Source: Rhodoferax sp. GW822-FHT02A01
GTDB lineage: Bacteria > Pseudomonadota > Gammaproteobacteria > Burkholderiales > Burkholderiaceae_C
Length of the DNA stretch: 64,000 nucleotides
Direction: 5' to 3'
Assembly: GCF_038784515.1 (NCBI RefSeq)
Contig: NZ_CP152376.1
Coordinates: 3,596,001 to 3,660,000, forward strand
Shown here in pieces: positions 8,851 to 18,412 of this stretch (the first letter of the stretch is position 1; each line of letters opens with the position of its first letter). The position numbers were made by a program, and so were the translations under genes. The notes under the pieces were generated by a model. The model was not told the origin of the DNA. It ran no database searches and saw only the letters and a list, made by a program, of their open reading frames with translations.

Positions 8851-9589
8851 GCGTATTTCTGATGAGCCAGCCTTTGTGCTGCATCGCTACGACTGGAGCG
8901 AGTCCAGTCTGATCCTGGAAGTATTCACCCGCAACCACGGGCGCATTGCCTTGGTGGCCAAAGGCGCCAAGCGACCCACTTCCAGTTTTCGCCCCATTCT
9001 CATGCCCTTGCAGCCTCTGCACGTGGCCTATGGCGGCGACGCGGAGATCCGTACGCTCAAGAGCGCCGAGTGGCAGGGTGGTCATGTCATGCCCACGGGC
9101 GACGCCTTGCTGTCGGGCTATTACCTCAATGAGTTGTTGCTGACGCTGCTGGCGCGGGACGATCCGCATCCCCAGCTGTTTGATATCTACGCCCGTGTGG
9201 TGCAGATCATTGCCAGCGAGCATGGCGAAGTGCTTCAGGCGGCCCTACGCACCTGGGAGTTGCTGCTGTTGCGTGAAATCGGCCTGTTGCCGCAGCTCGA
9301 TCTGCAGACCATGACCTTGGGCACACTGGAAGACGAAACCCGCTACACCCTGGTTCCCGAAGGCGGTCTGCGCCAGGCACATGCGGAGGAGCGCGGAGCG
9401 CTCACCGGGGTGCAATGGAAACGCGTGCAGGCTGCATTGCAGGACGATGCACCCTTTACCACCACGCTGCGTGCCTGCGCAGAATTGATGGCCGAACTCA
9501 AGCCGCAGCTGCGTCAACTGCTGCACTACCATTGCGGGGTCAGGACACTGCGCACCCGGCAAATGATGATGGACATACAAGCCCTATGA
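8813..9589 (+). CDS. recO: DNA repair protein RecO
   Basis: Recombination mediator that helps RecR load RecA on SSB-coated DNA. 258 residues from the ATG at 8813, which lies 38 bases inside era. A TTG at 8837 would give a 250-residue product beginning with the usual [19 protein letters not shown], so the true start may be there. The OB-fold N-terminal domain ([20 protein letters not shown]) and C-terminal helical part fit RecO; the zinc cysteines of some RecO proteins are not evident. The stop overlaps the pdxJ ATG. Confidence 0.93.
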   Translation: MTKRGCAVLATNKRISDEPAFVLHRYDWSESSLILEVFTRNHGRIALVAKGAKRPTSSFRPILMPLQPLHVAYGGDAEIRTLKSAEWQGGHVMPTGDALLSGYYLNELLLTLLARDDPHPQLFDIYARVVQIIASEHGEVLQAALRTWELLLLREIGLLPQLDLQTMTLGTLEDETRYTLVPEGGLRQAHAEERGALTGVQWKRVQAALQDDAPFTTTLRACAELMAELKPQLRQLLHYHCGVRTLRTRQMMMDIQAL

Positions 9590-10344
9590 AATCCCCTACC
9601 ACCGCTCTTTCCGTCAACCTCAACAAAGTGGCTCTTGTGCGCAACACACGCCATCTGGGTATTCCCAGCGTGACCCGTGCCGCCACGCTGTGCCTGCAGG
9701 CAGGCGCCTCGGGCATCACCGTGCACCCCCGGCCCGACGCCCGCCACATCCGTGCAGAGGATGTGACAGACCTGGCCGCGTTGCTGCAGGCATGGCCGGA
9801 CCGTGAGTTCAATGTGGAAGGCAACCCGTTTCACAACCTGATGGACTGCGTGGCCGATTTGCGCGCGCGCCATCTGCCGGTGCATCAGGTGACCTTTGTG
9901 CCAGACAGCGAAGGCCAGTTCACCAGCGACCACGGCTGGAACTTCCCTGCGGATGCCGACCGGTTGCGCCCGGTGATCGCACAGGCCCATGCTTTGGGTC
10001 TGCGTGTGAGCCTGTTCATGGATGCCGACCCTGCCGCAATGGCCGCGGCAAAGGCCGCGGGTGCTGACCGGGTTGAGCTGTATACCGAGCCTTTTGCTGC
10101 AGCCTGGGGAACCCAGGAGCAGGGCGCGCAATTGCAGCGCTTTGCCGCAGCTGCCCAGGCCGCTCTGGATGTCGGGCTTGGGGTGAACGCCGGACACGAT
10201 CTCAACCTCCACAATCTGGCCGCTTTTGTGCAGAAGGTACCCGGCGTGCAGGAAGTCTCCATCGGACACGCCCTGATTTCCGATGCCCTGGAGCTGGGCT
10301 ACGAGGCCACCATCCAGGCCTATCTGCGTTGCCTGCAAGCATGA
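9586..10344 (+). CDS. pdxJ: Pyridoxine 5'-phosphate synthase
   Basis: Last step of de novo vitamin B6 synthesis: condenses 3-amino-1-hydroxyacetone phosphate with deoxyxylulose 5-phosphate to give pyridoxine 5'-phosphate. 252 residues with typical motifs [34 protein letters not shown], and [11 protein letters not shown] near the phosphate-binding end. The ATG at 9586 overlaps the recO stop; longer in-frame extensions run back into recO and are not used. Its stop overlaps acpS. The recO-pdxJ-acpS order is common in proteobacteria. Confidence 0.97.
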   Translation: MKSPTTALSVNLNKVALVRNTRHLGIPSVTRAATLCLQAGASGITVHPRPDARHIRAEDVTDLAALLQAWPDREFNVEGNPFHNLMDCVADLRARHLPVHQVTFVPDSEGQFTSDHGWNFPADADRLRPVIAQAHALGLRVSLFMDADPAAMAAAKAAGADRVELYTEPFAAAWGTQEQGAQLQRFAAAAQAALDVGLGVNAGHDLNLHNLAAFVQKVPGVQEVSIGHALISDALELGYEATIQAYLRCLQA

Positions 10345-10733
10345 TTTACGGCATCGGCACGGACATCTGCGATGTACGCCGCATCCGCGCCAGCCTGGAG
10401 CGCCATGGTGACCGTTTTGCACTCAAGATCCTGAGCGACCTGGAATTCAAGACCTGGAAGGCGCGCAGCGCGCGCTGGCCGGAGCGCGGTGTGCGCTACC
10501 TGGCAACCCGATTCAGTGCCAAGGAGGCCTTCAGCAAGGCCGTCGGCCTCGGCATGCGCATGCCCATGACCTGGCGCTTGTGCGAAATTGGCAAGGAGCT
10601 CAGTGGCAAGCCGGTCATCGTGTTGCATGGCGAACTGAAAGAATGGTTTGATTCCCAGGGTCTGCGCGCCCATGTCAGCGTGACCGATGAATCGGATTAC
10701 GCCGCCAGCTTTTGCGTGGTGGAGACAGCCTGA
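10341..10733 (+). CDS. acpS: Holo-ACP synthase
   Basis: Transfers 4'-phosphopantetheine from CoA to the serine of apo-ACP. 130 residues with both family signatures: GIGTDICDV (metal-binding Asp) at the N terminus and [11 protein letters not shown] (metal-binding Glu). The ATG at 10341 overlaps the pdxJ TGA. Its substrate, ACP, is encoded at the left edge of the window. Confidence 0.97.
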   Translation: MIYGIGTDICDVRRIRASLERHGDRFALKILSDLEFKTWKARSARWPERGVRYLATRFSAKEAFSKAVGLGMRMPMTWRLCEIGKELSGKPVIVLHGELKEWFDSQGLRAHVSVTDESDYAASFCVVETA

Positions 10734-10774
10734 GCGTCCCACCCGAACCTACCCACCCAACTTCCCCGACCGAA

Positions 10775-11869
10775 ATGACACCTCACGCACCCCTCATCAT
10801 CGATATTGCCGGTTTGACACTCTCCAAGGTGGACCGCGAACGCCTTCAGCATCCGCTGGTGGGCGGCATGATCCTGTTCGCCCGCAACTGGAAAGATCGC
10901 GCCCAATTGACCGCGCTGTGCCGCAGCATCAAGAAGATTCGTCCCGATCTGCTGATTTGTGTGGACCATGAGGGTGGCCGGGTGCAACGCTTCAAGACCG
11001 ACGGCTTTACCCATTTGCCACCCATGCGGGCCTTGGGCGAGATGTGGATGGCCGAGCCCAAAGGTCAGAGCAAAGCGGGCCCACTGGATGCCACCAACGC
11101 CGCTACGGCCTGCGGCTATGTGCTGGGTGCCGAGCTGCGTGCCTGCGGTGTGGACATGAGCTTCACCCCGGTGCTGGACCTGGACTATGGCTCCAGCGGC
11201 GTGATCGGCGACCGTGCCTTTGCACGCGATCCACGTGTGGTCAGTCTGCTGGCCAAAAGCGTGATGCAGGGACTGTTGCAAAGCGGCATGGCCAACTGCG
11301 GCAAACACTTTCCGGGCCATGGATTTGTCAAGGCGGATTCCCATACCGATGTGCCGGTGGACCGCCGCAGCCTCAAGGCCATTCTGGCCGATGATGCAGC
11401 GCCGTACCGCTGGCTCAGCACCAGCATGAACAGCGTCATGCCCGCTCACGTCATCTACCCCAAGGTGGACAGCCGCCCGGCCGGATTCTCGGAGAAATGG
11501 CTGGGCGAAATTCTGCGCGGCCAGATGGGCTTTACCGGCGCCATCTTCAGTGATGACCTGTCCATGGCCGGCGCCCGTGTGCTGGACGGCCAGCAACTGA
11601 GCTATACCGAGGCTGCTGTAGCCGCACTGCAGGCAGGCTGCGACATGGTGCTGTTGTGCAACCAGTCCGTGCCGGACAGTGAGGGCGGCGGCAAGGCGGT
11701 TGACGAGCTGATCGATGGATTGACCGAGGCCCATGTCAAAGGTGTCTGGGAGCCCCGTGAGGCCAGCGAAGAGCGCCGTGTGTCATTGTTACCACGCCAG
11801 GGTGCAGTCGAATGGGATGAACTGATGGTTCACCCGGCTTACATGCATGCACTGGACTGGATTGCCTGA
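10775..11869 (+). CDS. nagZ: Beta-N-acetylhexosaminidase
   Basis: Cytoplasmic family GH3 glycosidase that removes GlcNAc from anhydro-muropeptides in cell-wall recycling; its products can signal to ampC-type beta-lactamase regulators in species that have them. 364 residues. The catalytic loop KHFPGHGFVKADSHTDVPVD and the nucleophile region FSDDLSMAGA are present. The ATG at 10775 matches the family start (PLIIDIAGLTL); an earlier in-frame ATG overlapping acpS is less likely. No linked ampC or ampR is seen. Confidence 0.95.
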   Translation: MTPHAPLIIDIAGLTLSKVDRERLQHPLVGGMILFARNWKDRAQLTALCRSIKKIRPDLLICVDHEGGRVQRFKTDGFTHLPPMRALGEMWMAEPKGQSKAGPLDATNAATACGYVLGAELRACGVDMSFTPVLDLDYGSSGVIGDRAFARDPRVVSLLAKSVMQGLLQSGMANCGKHFPGHGFVKADSHTDVPVDRRSLKAILADDAAPYRWLSTSMNSVMPAHVIYPKVDSRPAGFSEKWLGEILRGQMGFTGAIFSDDLSMAGARVLDGQQLSYTEAAVAALQAGCDMVLLCNQSVPDSEGGGKAVDELIDGLTEAHVKGVWEPREASEERRVSLLPRQGAVEWDELMVHPAYMHALDWIA

Positions 11870-11927
11870 TGCCCATGCTAGGATGCCCCTGGGTTTTTTA
11901 GGCCCTTTTCAATATTTGGAGCGAACG

Positions 11928-12104
11928 ATGAAATTGAAGTCCCTGATTGTTGCCGCGATGATGCTCGCCTTTGCCGGTGCCACCATGGCACAGACCGCCG
12001 AGCCAGCCAAGAAGCCGGCCCACAAAAAGGCACATGTGGTGAAGAAGCATGTCAAGGCCAAACACCACAAGGTCAAGCACAAGAAGGCGGCTGCAGCCCA
12101 GTAA
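11928..12104 (+). CDS. Small secreted Lys/His-rich protein
   Basis: 58 residues. A clear signal peptide (MKLKSLIVAAMMLAFAGATMAQ, about 1-22 with cleavage after AMA or AMAQ) is followed by about 36 residues that contain 12 Lys and 6 His with almost no hydrophobic residues. This composition resembles acid-shock, polyanion-binding or metal-binding peptides, but no family can be named. It lies 58 bases after nagZ, has GGAGCGAACG before the ATG and is followed by its own terminator, so it is probably a real and independently ended gene. Confidence 0.75.
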   Translation: MKLKSLIVAAMMLAFAGATMAQTAEPAKKPAHKKAHVVKKHVKAKHHKVKHKKAAAAQ

Positions 12105-12126
12105 GCCCAGGTCTGCGCACATGAAC

Positions 12127-12151
12127 AAGGCCTCATGCGAGGCCTTTTTTT
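12127..12151 (+). terminator. Terminator after the Lys/His-rich gene
   Basis: AAGGCCTC (12127-12134), loop ATGC and GAGGCCTT (12139-12146) form a perfect 8-bp stem running into seven T. It also faces the minus-strand gene ending at 12173. Confidence 0.9.
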
Positions 12152-12172
12152 CGTCTCTTTGTAGCCAGCGAC

Positions 12173-12430
12173 TCAAGGCGAGCGGTGCAAGCGTGGAGAC
12201 GACAGGGTCACGATCATGTCACTGGTGGCGTCGTCTACGTTGGGGTGCCGCGCCAGCGCTGCGCCCAGGAGCTTGCGCAGTTGCTGCAGGTCTTTCACGC
12301 TGGGCGCCACTTTGATTTGCGCGAGCGCTGCGGCTTCGTTGCCGCCCTGGATCAGGCTGGCGACTTTGGTGGCCCAAGGGTTTTGGCGGGTCATGGTGTG
12401 TGCAATGGCAGGCAGTGGCAGATGTGCCAT
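12173..12430 (-). CDS. Small protein of unknown function
   Basis: 85 residues if translation starts at the ATG that shares one base with the upstream stop codon (TAATG). The sequence has a helical, Ala/Leu-rich middle (ASLIQGGNEAAALAQIKVA, then DLQQLRKLLGAALARH) and a Ser/Arg-rich tail; no signal peptide, membrane segment or known motif. Translational coupling to the YgjP-like peptidase gene suggests it is expressed with it. I do not recognise the family. Confidence 0.6.
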   Translation of the reverse strand: MAHLPLPAIAHTMTRQNPWATKVASLIQGGNEAAALAQIKVAPSVKDLQQLRKLLGAALARHPNVDDATSDMIVTLSSPRLHRSP

Positions 12431-12936
12431 TATGACCAGAGCGGTCCGGCATCGGTATCCAGATAGGTCAGGTACACACGCACCTCGAACTCCAGCTGGT
12501 GATAGGCGGGCTCCATGTAGCAGCACAGCTTGTAGAAATTCTTGTCGTGGTCGCGCTCGCGCAAGTGGGCCAGTTCGTGCACGGCAATCATGCGTAGGAA
12601 CTCCAGCGGTGTGTCCTTGAACAGCGAGGCAATGCGGATCTCGCGCTTGGCCTTGAGCTGTGAACCCTGCACGCGCGCGATGTTGGTGTGCGTGCCCAAG
12701 GCGTTCTGCACCAGTTGGAGCTTGTTGTCGTACAGCACCTTGCTCACCATATGCGCGCCGCGCAGATATTCCTGCTTGAGCTCCTGCACATAGGCAAACA
12801 GCGAGCGGTCATCGCGCATGCCGTGTGCGCCGGGGTACTTCTTCTGCAGCCAGGAGCCCAGCTTGCCGGCCTGCAACAGGCCTTCCACCTGGGCCACGGT
12901 TTCTGCGGGATAACCGCGCAAATACGGGCTGCTCAT
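12430..12936 (-). CDS. YgjP-like M48-family metallopeptidase
   Basis: 168 residues with the zinc-protease motif HELAHLRERDH, the HExxH glutamate and a third ligand region DKNFYKLCCYMEP, arranged as in the YgjP/DUF45 group (HEL-HL----H---F). The cytoplasmic protein has no signal peptide. The ATG at 12936 overlaps the stop of the EamA permease gene (ATGA); a longer frame upstream runs inside that gene and is not used. Substrate unknown; predicted zinc peptidase from motif only. Confidence 0.8.
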   Translation of the reverse strand: MSSPYLRGYPAETVAQVEGLLQAGKLGSWLQKKYPGAHGMRDDRSLFAYVQELKQEYLRGAHMVSKVLYDNKLQLVQNALGTHTNIARVQGSQLKAKREIRIASLFKDTPLEFLRMIAVHELAHLRERDHDKNFYKLCCYMEPAYHQLEFEVRVYLTYLDTDAGPLWS

Positions 12937-13841
12937 TTCCGGGACAGACGCATGGCAATCAATCCCGCAATGCCGATCACCATGGCGCCCACAAAGGTCG
13001 TGAACTTGGGCACTTCGCCAAAGAACAAAAAGCCCCACAAAGGCGCCCACAGAATTCCGGTGTATTCAAAGGGTGTCACCGTGCTGCTTTTGGCGACCCG
13101 GTAAGCCGTGGTCAGGAACAGCGTGCCAGCTGCCGCCACGACGCCGCACACGCTGATCAGCAATGCATCACCCAGAGTGGGCATTACCCACGGGCGCACC
13201 AGAAACACCAGGCTGGGATGGGTGGCATGCTCCAGCCCCGCAACCGAGAGCAAGGCCGCACCCAGGGCAGAACCCAGAAGAAAAAAACCGTTCTGGTAGA
13301 ACGCCATCACCGAGGTGGGCAATTGGTTGCCGAATTTGCGGGCCATCAGCATCGCGCTCCCGTACAGCGCGGCCGATAGCAGCGACAGCAGCGCGGCAGG
13401 CTCAAACAGGCCGGAGCCCGGTTGAAGCATCACCAGCACGCCACCAAAGCCCAGCGTGACGGCCGCCCACACCTTCCAGCCTATGTGTTCGCCCAGCACG
13501 GGCCCAGCCAGCCCGGTCACAAACAAGGGCACCGTGAAATACAGCGCCACGGCATCGGCCAGCGGCAGCGCCGGAAACGCCATGTAGTAGGCGGTATAGG
13601 CTCCCAGCATGATCAAACCGCGCGCAGCCAAAGGCAGCCAGTGCACTTGCAACAGGGTGGCCCAGCCGACTTCCTTGCGCATCAGAAACCAGAGAATGGG
13701 CAGCCCGACCAGAGAGCGCATGCACACCACCTGCGTGAGCGCGTAGCCACCGCTGACCTGCTTGATGATGGCGTCCTGCAAGGAGAAGACCAGCACGCCG
13801 AGGCACAGGTACAAAATGCCGCGGGTTGATTGGTTTTGCAT
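12933..13841 (-). CDS. EamA/DMT-family permease
   Basis: 302 residues with about ten hydrophobic segments in two repeats, the layout of EamA (drug/metabolite transporter superfamily) exporters: GILYLCLGVLVFSLQDAIIK opens the first half and AALLSLLSAALYGSAMLMA the second. The substrate cannot be read from the sequence; relatives export amino acids, nucleosides or other metabolites. Its stop overlaps the peptidase ATG. Thirty-six bases separate it from the TPR gene upstream. Confidence 0.88.
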   Translation of the reverse strand: MQNQSTRGILYLCLGVLVFSLQDAIIKQVSGGYALTQVVCMRSLVGLPILWFLMRKEVGWATLLQVHWLPLAARGLIMLGAYTAYYMAFPALPLADAVALYFTVPLFVTGLAGPVLGEHIGWKVWAAVTLGFGGVLVMLQPGSGLFEPAALLSLLSAALYGSAMLMARKFGNQLPTSVMAFYQNGFFLLGSALGAALLSVAGLEHATHPSLVFLVRPWVMPTLGDALLISVCGVVAAAGTLFLTTAYRVAKSSTVTPFEYTGILWAPLWGFLFFGEVPKFTTFVGAMVIGIAGLIAMRLSRK

Positions 13842-13877
13842 GGGGTGTTGATTGCGGACGGTTGGGTAGAGACAGGG

Positions 13878-15272
13878 CTAGAGCGGAACACGGGCAAACG
13901 GAAATGAGTCTCGCAAAGCCTGCGCCACATTGGCGATTACAGTTTCCCAATCACCGTCGCTGCTTTGGCGGAACAGTCGCATGGATTGCGGATACCAGAC
14001 GGAGGTGTTTCCTTCTGCGCCCCAGCGCCAGTCCGTCATGTACCAGGGCAGCAGCAGCCAGCATGGCTTGCCCAGGGCGCCAGCCAGGTGTGCCATTGCG
14101 GTGTCCACCGCAATCACCAGATCCAGCTGGTCGATGATCGCAGCGGCGTCGGCGAAGTCCTGCATGGCGCTGCCCAGGTGAACCAGGGGCAGCTCGGAAG
14201 CGCAGGCTGGTACCTCGTCTTCGCCCATGCCTTTTTGCAGGCTCACGTACTGCACGCCGGGTACGTCCCACAGTGGGCTCAGCATGCCCAGGTGCGCCAA
14301 TGACCGGTCGCGGTCATTCTCGAACTTCGGGTTGCCTTTCCAGACTAGGCCTACGCGGCGCCCGGCTGGTGGAGGCAAATGCCCCGCCCAATTTGCACGT
14401 TTGTCGGGGTCGGTCTGCAGGTAGCGCGCGGGTGCCGGAACGTTGTCCGGACGCGTATGGAAGTGCAAGGGCGCACTCAGCAAAGGCATCCAAAAGTCGA
14501 ACGTTGCTTGCGGTAATGCGCCATCGAATGGGTGAACGGCATCCACGCCTTCCACGGTCTGCAGCAGTGTGGTGAGGGCAGGGTGACAAAGAAGCTCCAC
14601 CCGATGCGCGCCGCGCGCTTTGAGCAAGGGGATGTAGCGCACCAGGTGGATCATGTCTCCATGCCCGGCCTCATAGCATGCCAACAGCGTCTTACCTGCC
14701 AGGTCCTGCCCTTGCCAGCGGGAAAAAGGCAGGCGTTGCGCCAGAGCCCGGTACCAGTCACGCGATTCGAACAGTTGCCAGCCTTCTTCCCAGCTACCAC
14801 GGCGCAGTTGCAAATAGGCCAGGTTGAAGCGGGCGTTGGCATTCTCGGCAGAGAGGGTGATGGCGTGGCGCAGACAGGCTTCCGCGGTTTCCTCACGCTG
14901 CAGGCTGAGGTTGAGCGCGCCCAGGTTGGACCAGACCGCGCTGGATTCAGGCTCCAGCGCCAAGGCCGCAGCGTAGCTTGCTTCGGCTTCACCGTGCCGC
15001 TTTTGCCGGGCCAGCAACGCGCCCAGATTCAGATGGATGGTGGCAATGGTGGGGTTGCGCACGATGGACGCGCGGTAGCAAGCCTCGGCCTGTTCCTTGT
15101 CACCTTGCTGGTCCAGCACAAAGCCCAGGTTGCCATGTGCCTCGGCAAACGAATCAGCCAGGGCGATGGCTTGCCGGTAGCAACGCTCTGCGTCGCCCCA
15201 ATGGCCGGTTTGCTGCAACTGCAGGCCCTGCTGGAACAGCGCCGCGGCCTGGGCTTCGACGCTTTCCTCCAT
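13878..15272 (-). CDS. TPR-repeat protein with glycosyltransferase-9-like domain
   Basis: 464 residues. The N-terminal 170 residues are about four tetratricopeptide repeats (for example GNLGFVLDQQGDKEQAEACY and SNLGALNLSLQREETAEACL). The C-terminal half looks like the heptosyltransferase (GT9) fold: GRRVGLVWKGNPKFEND and, near the end, DLVIAVDTAMAHLAGALGKP, which resembles the nucleotide-sugar site. Such fusions occur in many Betaproteobacteria. It lies 16 bases downstream of lysS and may be co-transcribed. The acceptor is unknown, and no LPS or flagellar cluster is near. Confidence 0.8.
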   Translation of the reverse strand: MEESVEAQAAALFQQGLQLQQTGHWGDAERCYRQAIALADSFAEAHGNLGFVLDQQGDKEQAEACYRASIVRNPTIATIHLNLGALLARQKRHGEAEASYAAALALEPESSAVWSNLGALNLSLQREETAEACLRHAITLSAENANARFNLAYLQLRRGSWEEGWQLFESRDWYRALAQRLPFSRWQGQDLAGKTLLACYEAGHGDMIHLVRYIPLLKARGAHRVELLCHPALTTLLQTVEGVDAVHPFDGALPQATFDFWMPLLSAPLHFHTRPDNVPAPARYLQTDPDKRANWAGHLPPPAGRRVGLVWKGNPKFENDRDRSLAHLGMLSPLWDVPGVQYVSLQKGMGEDEVPACASELPLVHLGSAMQDFADAAAIIDQLDLVIAVDTAMAHLAGALGKPCWLLLPWYMTDWRWGAEGNTSVWYPQSMRLFRQSSDGDWETVIANVAQALRDSFPFARVPL

Positions 15273-15288
15273 GGGCTGCCAAAGCGCC

Positions 15289-16836
15289 TCAGGCTTCGCG
15301 ACGCAGGGCAGGGAACAGGATGATGTCGCGGATGCTGGCGCTGTCGGTGAGCAGCATCATCAGGCGGTCAATGCCGATACCGCAGCCGCCGGTCGGGGGC
15401 ATGCCGTACTCCAGCGCCCGCACAAAGTCATGGTCAAAGTACATGGCTTCATCGTCACCGGCTTCCTTGGCGGCAACTTGTGCGTGAAAGCGTGCGGCCT
15501 GGTCTTCGGCGTCGTTAAGTTCGCTGAAACCGTTGCCGAATTCGCGGCCAGTGATGTAGAGCTCAAACCGCTCGGTCACGCCGGGTTTGGTATCACTCTC
15601 GCGCGCCAGCGGGGAGATTTCCACCGGGTGCTCGCAGATGAAGGTCGGATTCCAGAGCTTGTCTTCCACCGTCTCTTCGAAATACATCACCTGCAGGCTG
15701 GCCAGGCTGCGTGTGGAGAGGTGGTGCTTGGCTTCGGTGTGTCCCAACTTGCGCAGTGCATTGATCAGCCATTGCGTGTCAAACACGTTCTCACTAGCTT
15801 CGGTGTATTTCTGGATGGCCTCCACAATGGTCAGACGTTCGAACGGTTGCGACAGGTCCACCGGCTTGCCACCGTAGGTCAGGTGCAGCGAGTCACCGGC
15901 CTTGATGGCGGCGTCACGCACCAGCTGCTCGACGAAGCCCATCAGGTCCTGGTAGTTCCAGTACGCTGCATAGAACTCCATCATGGTGAACTCGGGGTTG
16001 TGGCGCACCGAGATGCCTTCGTTGCGGAAGTTGCGGTTGATCTCAAACACGCGATCAAAGCCGCCCACGATCAGGCGCTTGAGGTACAGCTCGGGCGCAA
16101 TGCGCAGGAACATCTGCTGGTCCAGGGCATTGTGGTGGGTAACAAAAGGCTTGGCATTGGCCCCACCGGGAATGGGGTGCAGCATGGGTGTTTCCACTTC
16201 TAGAAAGCCATGTTGCACCATGAACTCGCGGATGCCGCTCACCGCCTTGCTGCGCGCCACAAAGCGCTTGCGCGATTCCTCATCGGTCATCAGGTCCACA
16301 TAGCGCTGGCGGTACTTCACTTCCTGGTCGTTGATGCCGTGGAACTTGTCGGGCATGGGGCGCAGGCTCTTGGTCAAGAGACGCACGCTGGAGGCGTGGA
16401 TGGAGAGTTCACCGGTACGGGTCTTGAACACGGTGCCTTCGGCAGCCACGATGTCACCCAGGTCCCAGTGCTTGAACGCGGCGTACAGGTCGGCACCCAC
16501 ATCTTCGCCCTTGACGTAAATCTGGATGCGGCCACCACTGGGGCCAAACGAAGCATCCTGCAAGGTGCAGAAGCTGGCCTTGCCCATGACGCGCTTGAGC
16601 ATCATGCGACCAGCCACCTTGGCCTGCACATTCATGCCAGCCAGAATTTCGGTGGAGTGCGGGTCGAACTCTGCAAACAGCTGTTCGGCCTTGTGGGTGG
16701 GCTGAAAGTCGTTGGGGAAGGCCACGCCCTTGCCATCTTGCTGCGCCAGGCGCAGGGCCTTGAGTTTTTCACGGCGCTCCAGGATCAGCTGGTTTTCGTC
16801 TTGGGGAGCGGGTGCGGCGGTATTTTGTTCGGACAT
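15289..16836 (-). CDS. lysS: Lysyl-tRNA synthetase, class II
   Basis: Charges tRNA-Lys in the cytoplasm. 515 residues: N-terminal OB-fold anticodon-binding domain (about 70-160) and class II catalytic domain with motif 2 ([20 protein letters not shown]) and motif 3 ([10 protein letters not shown]). The start [16 protein letters not shown] is typical for Burkholderiales. It is divergent from the YggT gene across a 90-base gap that holds the hairpin ACCCTC/GAGGGT (16866-16885) and a TAGAAT hexamer on the minus strand. Confidence 0.97.
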   Translation of the reverse strand: MSEQNTAAPAPQDENQLILERREKLKALRLAQQDGKGVAFPNDFQPTHKAEQLFAEFDPHSTEILAGMNVQAKVAGRMMLKRVMGKASFCTLQDASFGPSGGRIQIYVKGEDVGADLYAAFKHWDLGDIVAAEGTVFKTRTGELSIHASSVRLLTKSLRPMPDKFHGINDQEVKYRQRYVDLMTDEESRKRFVARSKAVSGIREFMVQHGFLEVETPMLHPIPGGANAKPFVTHHNALDQQMFLRIAPELYLKRLIVGGFDRVFEINRNFRNEGISVRHNPEFTMMEFYAAYWNYQDLMGFVEQLVRDAAIKAGDSLHLTYGGKPVDLSQPFERLTIVEAIQKYTEASENVFDTQWLINALRKLGHTEAKHHLSTRSLASLQVMYFEETVEDKLWNPTFICEHPVEISPLARESDTKPGVTERFELYITGREFGNGFSELNDAEDQAARFHAQVAAKEAGDDEAMYFDHDFVRALEYGMPPTGGCGIGIDRLMMLLTDSASIRDIILFPALRREA

Positions 16837-16926
16837 GGATGGCTTGCTTGTTGGTAGGGAGCGTAACCCTCGATTCTAAGAGGGTGGCTCGGGCTATGAT
16901 TCCCTGGTACCAAACTCCCACCCGCC

Positions 16927-17496
16927 ATGCTGTACCAAATCGTTTCGCTTTTGCTGGAAGTCGTTGCCGGACTCTTGACCGGTGTGTGCCTGCTGCGCCT
17001 CTATATGCAGCACCAGCGCATTCCCATGTCGGCGCGTTCCGGCAACCCGATTGGCCCGTTCATCTTTGCCGTAACCGACTGGCTGGTGCTGCCGCTGCGC
17101 CGCGTGCTGCCTGCGTTGGGGCGTTGGGATACAGCCAGTCTGGTGGCCGCCTTCCTGGCGCAACTGGCGCTGTTTGGCGCGCAGTGGCTGATGCTGGGTG
17201 GCGGTGCCGGCTGGATCGGCGTGCTGGTGCTGGCGCTGTTCGGTGTAGCCCGCATGGCCATCTCGTCGCTCACCGGGCTGGTGATCGTCTACGCGGTGCT
17301 TTCCTGGGTGCAGACTCAGTCGTACCTATCGGATCTGATGGAGCGCCTGGTCGCCCCAGCGCTCACGCCCATACGCCGCATCATTCCGCTGGTAGGCGGC
17401 GTGGACTTGTCGCCGCTGGCCTTGCTGGTACTGCTGCAGATTGCAGCCATCGTATTGGGCACGCTGCAGGCCAGCGTGCTGGGAATGGCGCTTTAG
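16927..17496 (+). CDS. YggT-family integral membrane protein
   Basis: 189 residues, strongly hydrophobic, with two copies of the YggT pattern (pairs of membrane segments at about 1-25 and 60-95, then 100-130 and 160-185; [20 protein letters not shown] and [12 protein letters not shown] are typical). The family is widespread and linked to osmotic tolerance or cell division in some bacteria; the biochemical role is unknown. The gene is convergent with accD and their stop codons overlap by four bases. Confidence 0.88.
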   Translation: MLYQIVSLLLEVVAGLLTGVCLLRLYMQHQRIPMSARSGNPIGPFIFAVTDWLVLPLRRVLPALGRWDTASLVAAFLAQLALFGAQWLMLGGGAGWIGVLVLALFGVARMAISSLTGLVIVYAVLSWVQTQSYLSDLMERLVAPALTPIRRIIPLVGGVDLSPLALLVLLQIAAIVLGTLQASVLGMAL

Positions 17497-18365
17497 ATCA
17501 CCGCATCGGCCGGCTGGCGCTGCAGCATGGCCAGCGTCTCGGCGATGGTCTTGCGCAGTTCGCGGCGGTCACAGATGAAATCGATGGCGCCTTTGGTCTG
17601 CAGGAATTCGGCGCGCTGAAAGCCTTCTGGCAGCGTCACGCGCACGGTGGACTCGATCACGCGCGGGCCGGCAAAGCCGATCAACGCCTTGGGTTCGGCA
17701 ATCACCACGTCACCCAGGAAGGCAAATCCGGCACTTACGCCGCCCATGGTCGGGTCTGTCAGCACGCTGATGTAGGGCAGGCCTTTCTTGGCCAGGCGGG
17801 TGAGGGACGCATTGGTCTTGGCCATCTGCATCAGGCTGAGCAAGCCTTCTTGCATGCGGGCACCACCGGTCGCGGTAAAGCAGACAAAGGGCACTTTTTG
17901 TTCAATGGCGGTTTCCACGCCACGCACAAAGCGCTCGCCGACCACTGAGCCCATGCTGCCGCCCATGAATTCGAATTCGAAGCAAGCAGCCACCAGGCTC
18001 ACGCCGTGCACGGCGCCGCCCATGACCACCAGGGCATCGGTCTCGCCGGTGTTTTCCAGGGCTTCCTTGAGGCGTTCGGGGTACTTGCGGCTGTCCTTGA
18101 ACTTGAGCGCGTCCACCGGCAGCACTTCCTGGCCGATCTCGAAGCGGCCTTCGTTGTCCAGGAAGGTGTTGAGGCGGGCACGGGCTCCGATGCGGTGGTG
18201 GTGACCGCAACCGGGGCAGACGTTCTGGTTTTGCTCCAGGTCGGTCTTGTAAAGGACTGCCTCACAGCTGGGGCATTTGATCCACAGGCCTTCGGGCACA
18301 CTGCGACGCTCGGTCGGGTCGGTGTGCTGAATCTTCGGGGGCAATAGTTTCTCAAGCCAGCTCAT
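17493..18365 (-). CDS. accD: Acetyl-CoA carboxylase carboxyltransferase, beta subunit
   Basis: Beta half of the carboxyltransferase that makes malonyl-CoA. 290 residues. A four-Cys zinc ribbon (CPSCEAVL...[10 protein letters not shown]) lies near residues 32-57, followed by the crotonase-fold transferase domain ([37 protein letters not shown]). It follows trpA in the same direction after 47 bases, the usual trp-accD neighbourhood in Betaproteobacteria. The alpha subunit gene is not in the window. Confidence 0.97.
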   Translation of the reverse strand: MSWLEKLLPPKIQHTDPTERRSVPEGLWIKCPSCEAVLYKTDLEQNQNVCPGCGHHHRIGARARLNTFLDNEGRFEIGQEVLPVDALKFKDSRKYPERLKEALENTGETDALVVMGGAVHGVSLVAACFEFEFMGGSMGSVVGERFVRGVETAIEQKVPFVCFTATGGARMQEGLLSLMQMAKTNASLTRLAKKGLPYISVLTDPTMGGVSAGFAFLGDVVIAEPKALIGFAGPRVIESTVRVTLPEGFQRAEFLQTKGAIDFICDRRELRKTIAETLAMLQRQPADAVI

Positions 18366-18412
18366 GGGCAGTTCTCCTGTGCGGTATCCAACGGGTGTCC
18401 GATTGGGCGTAA

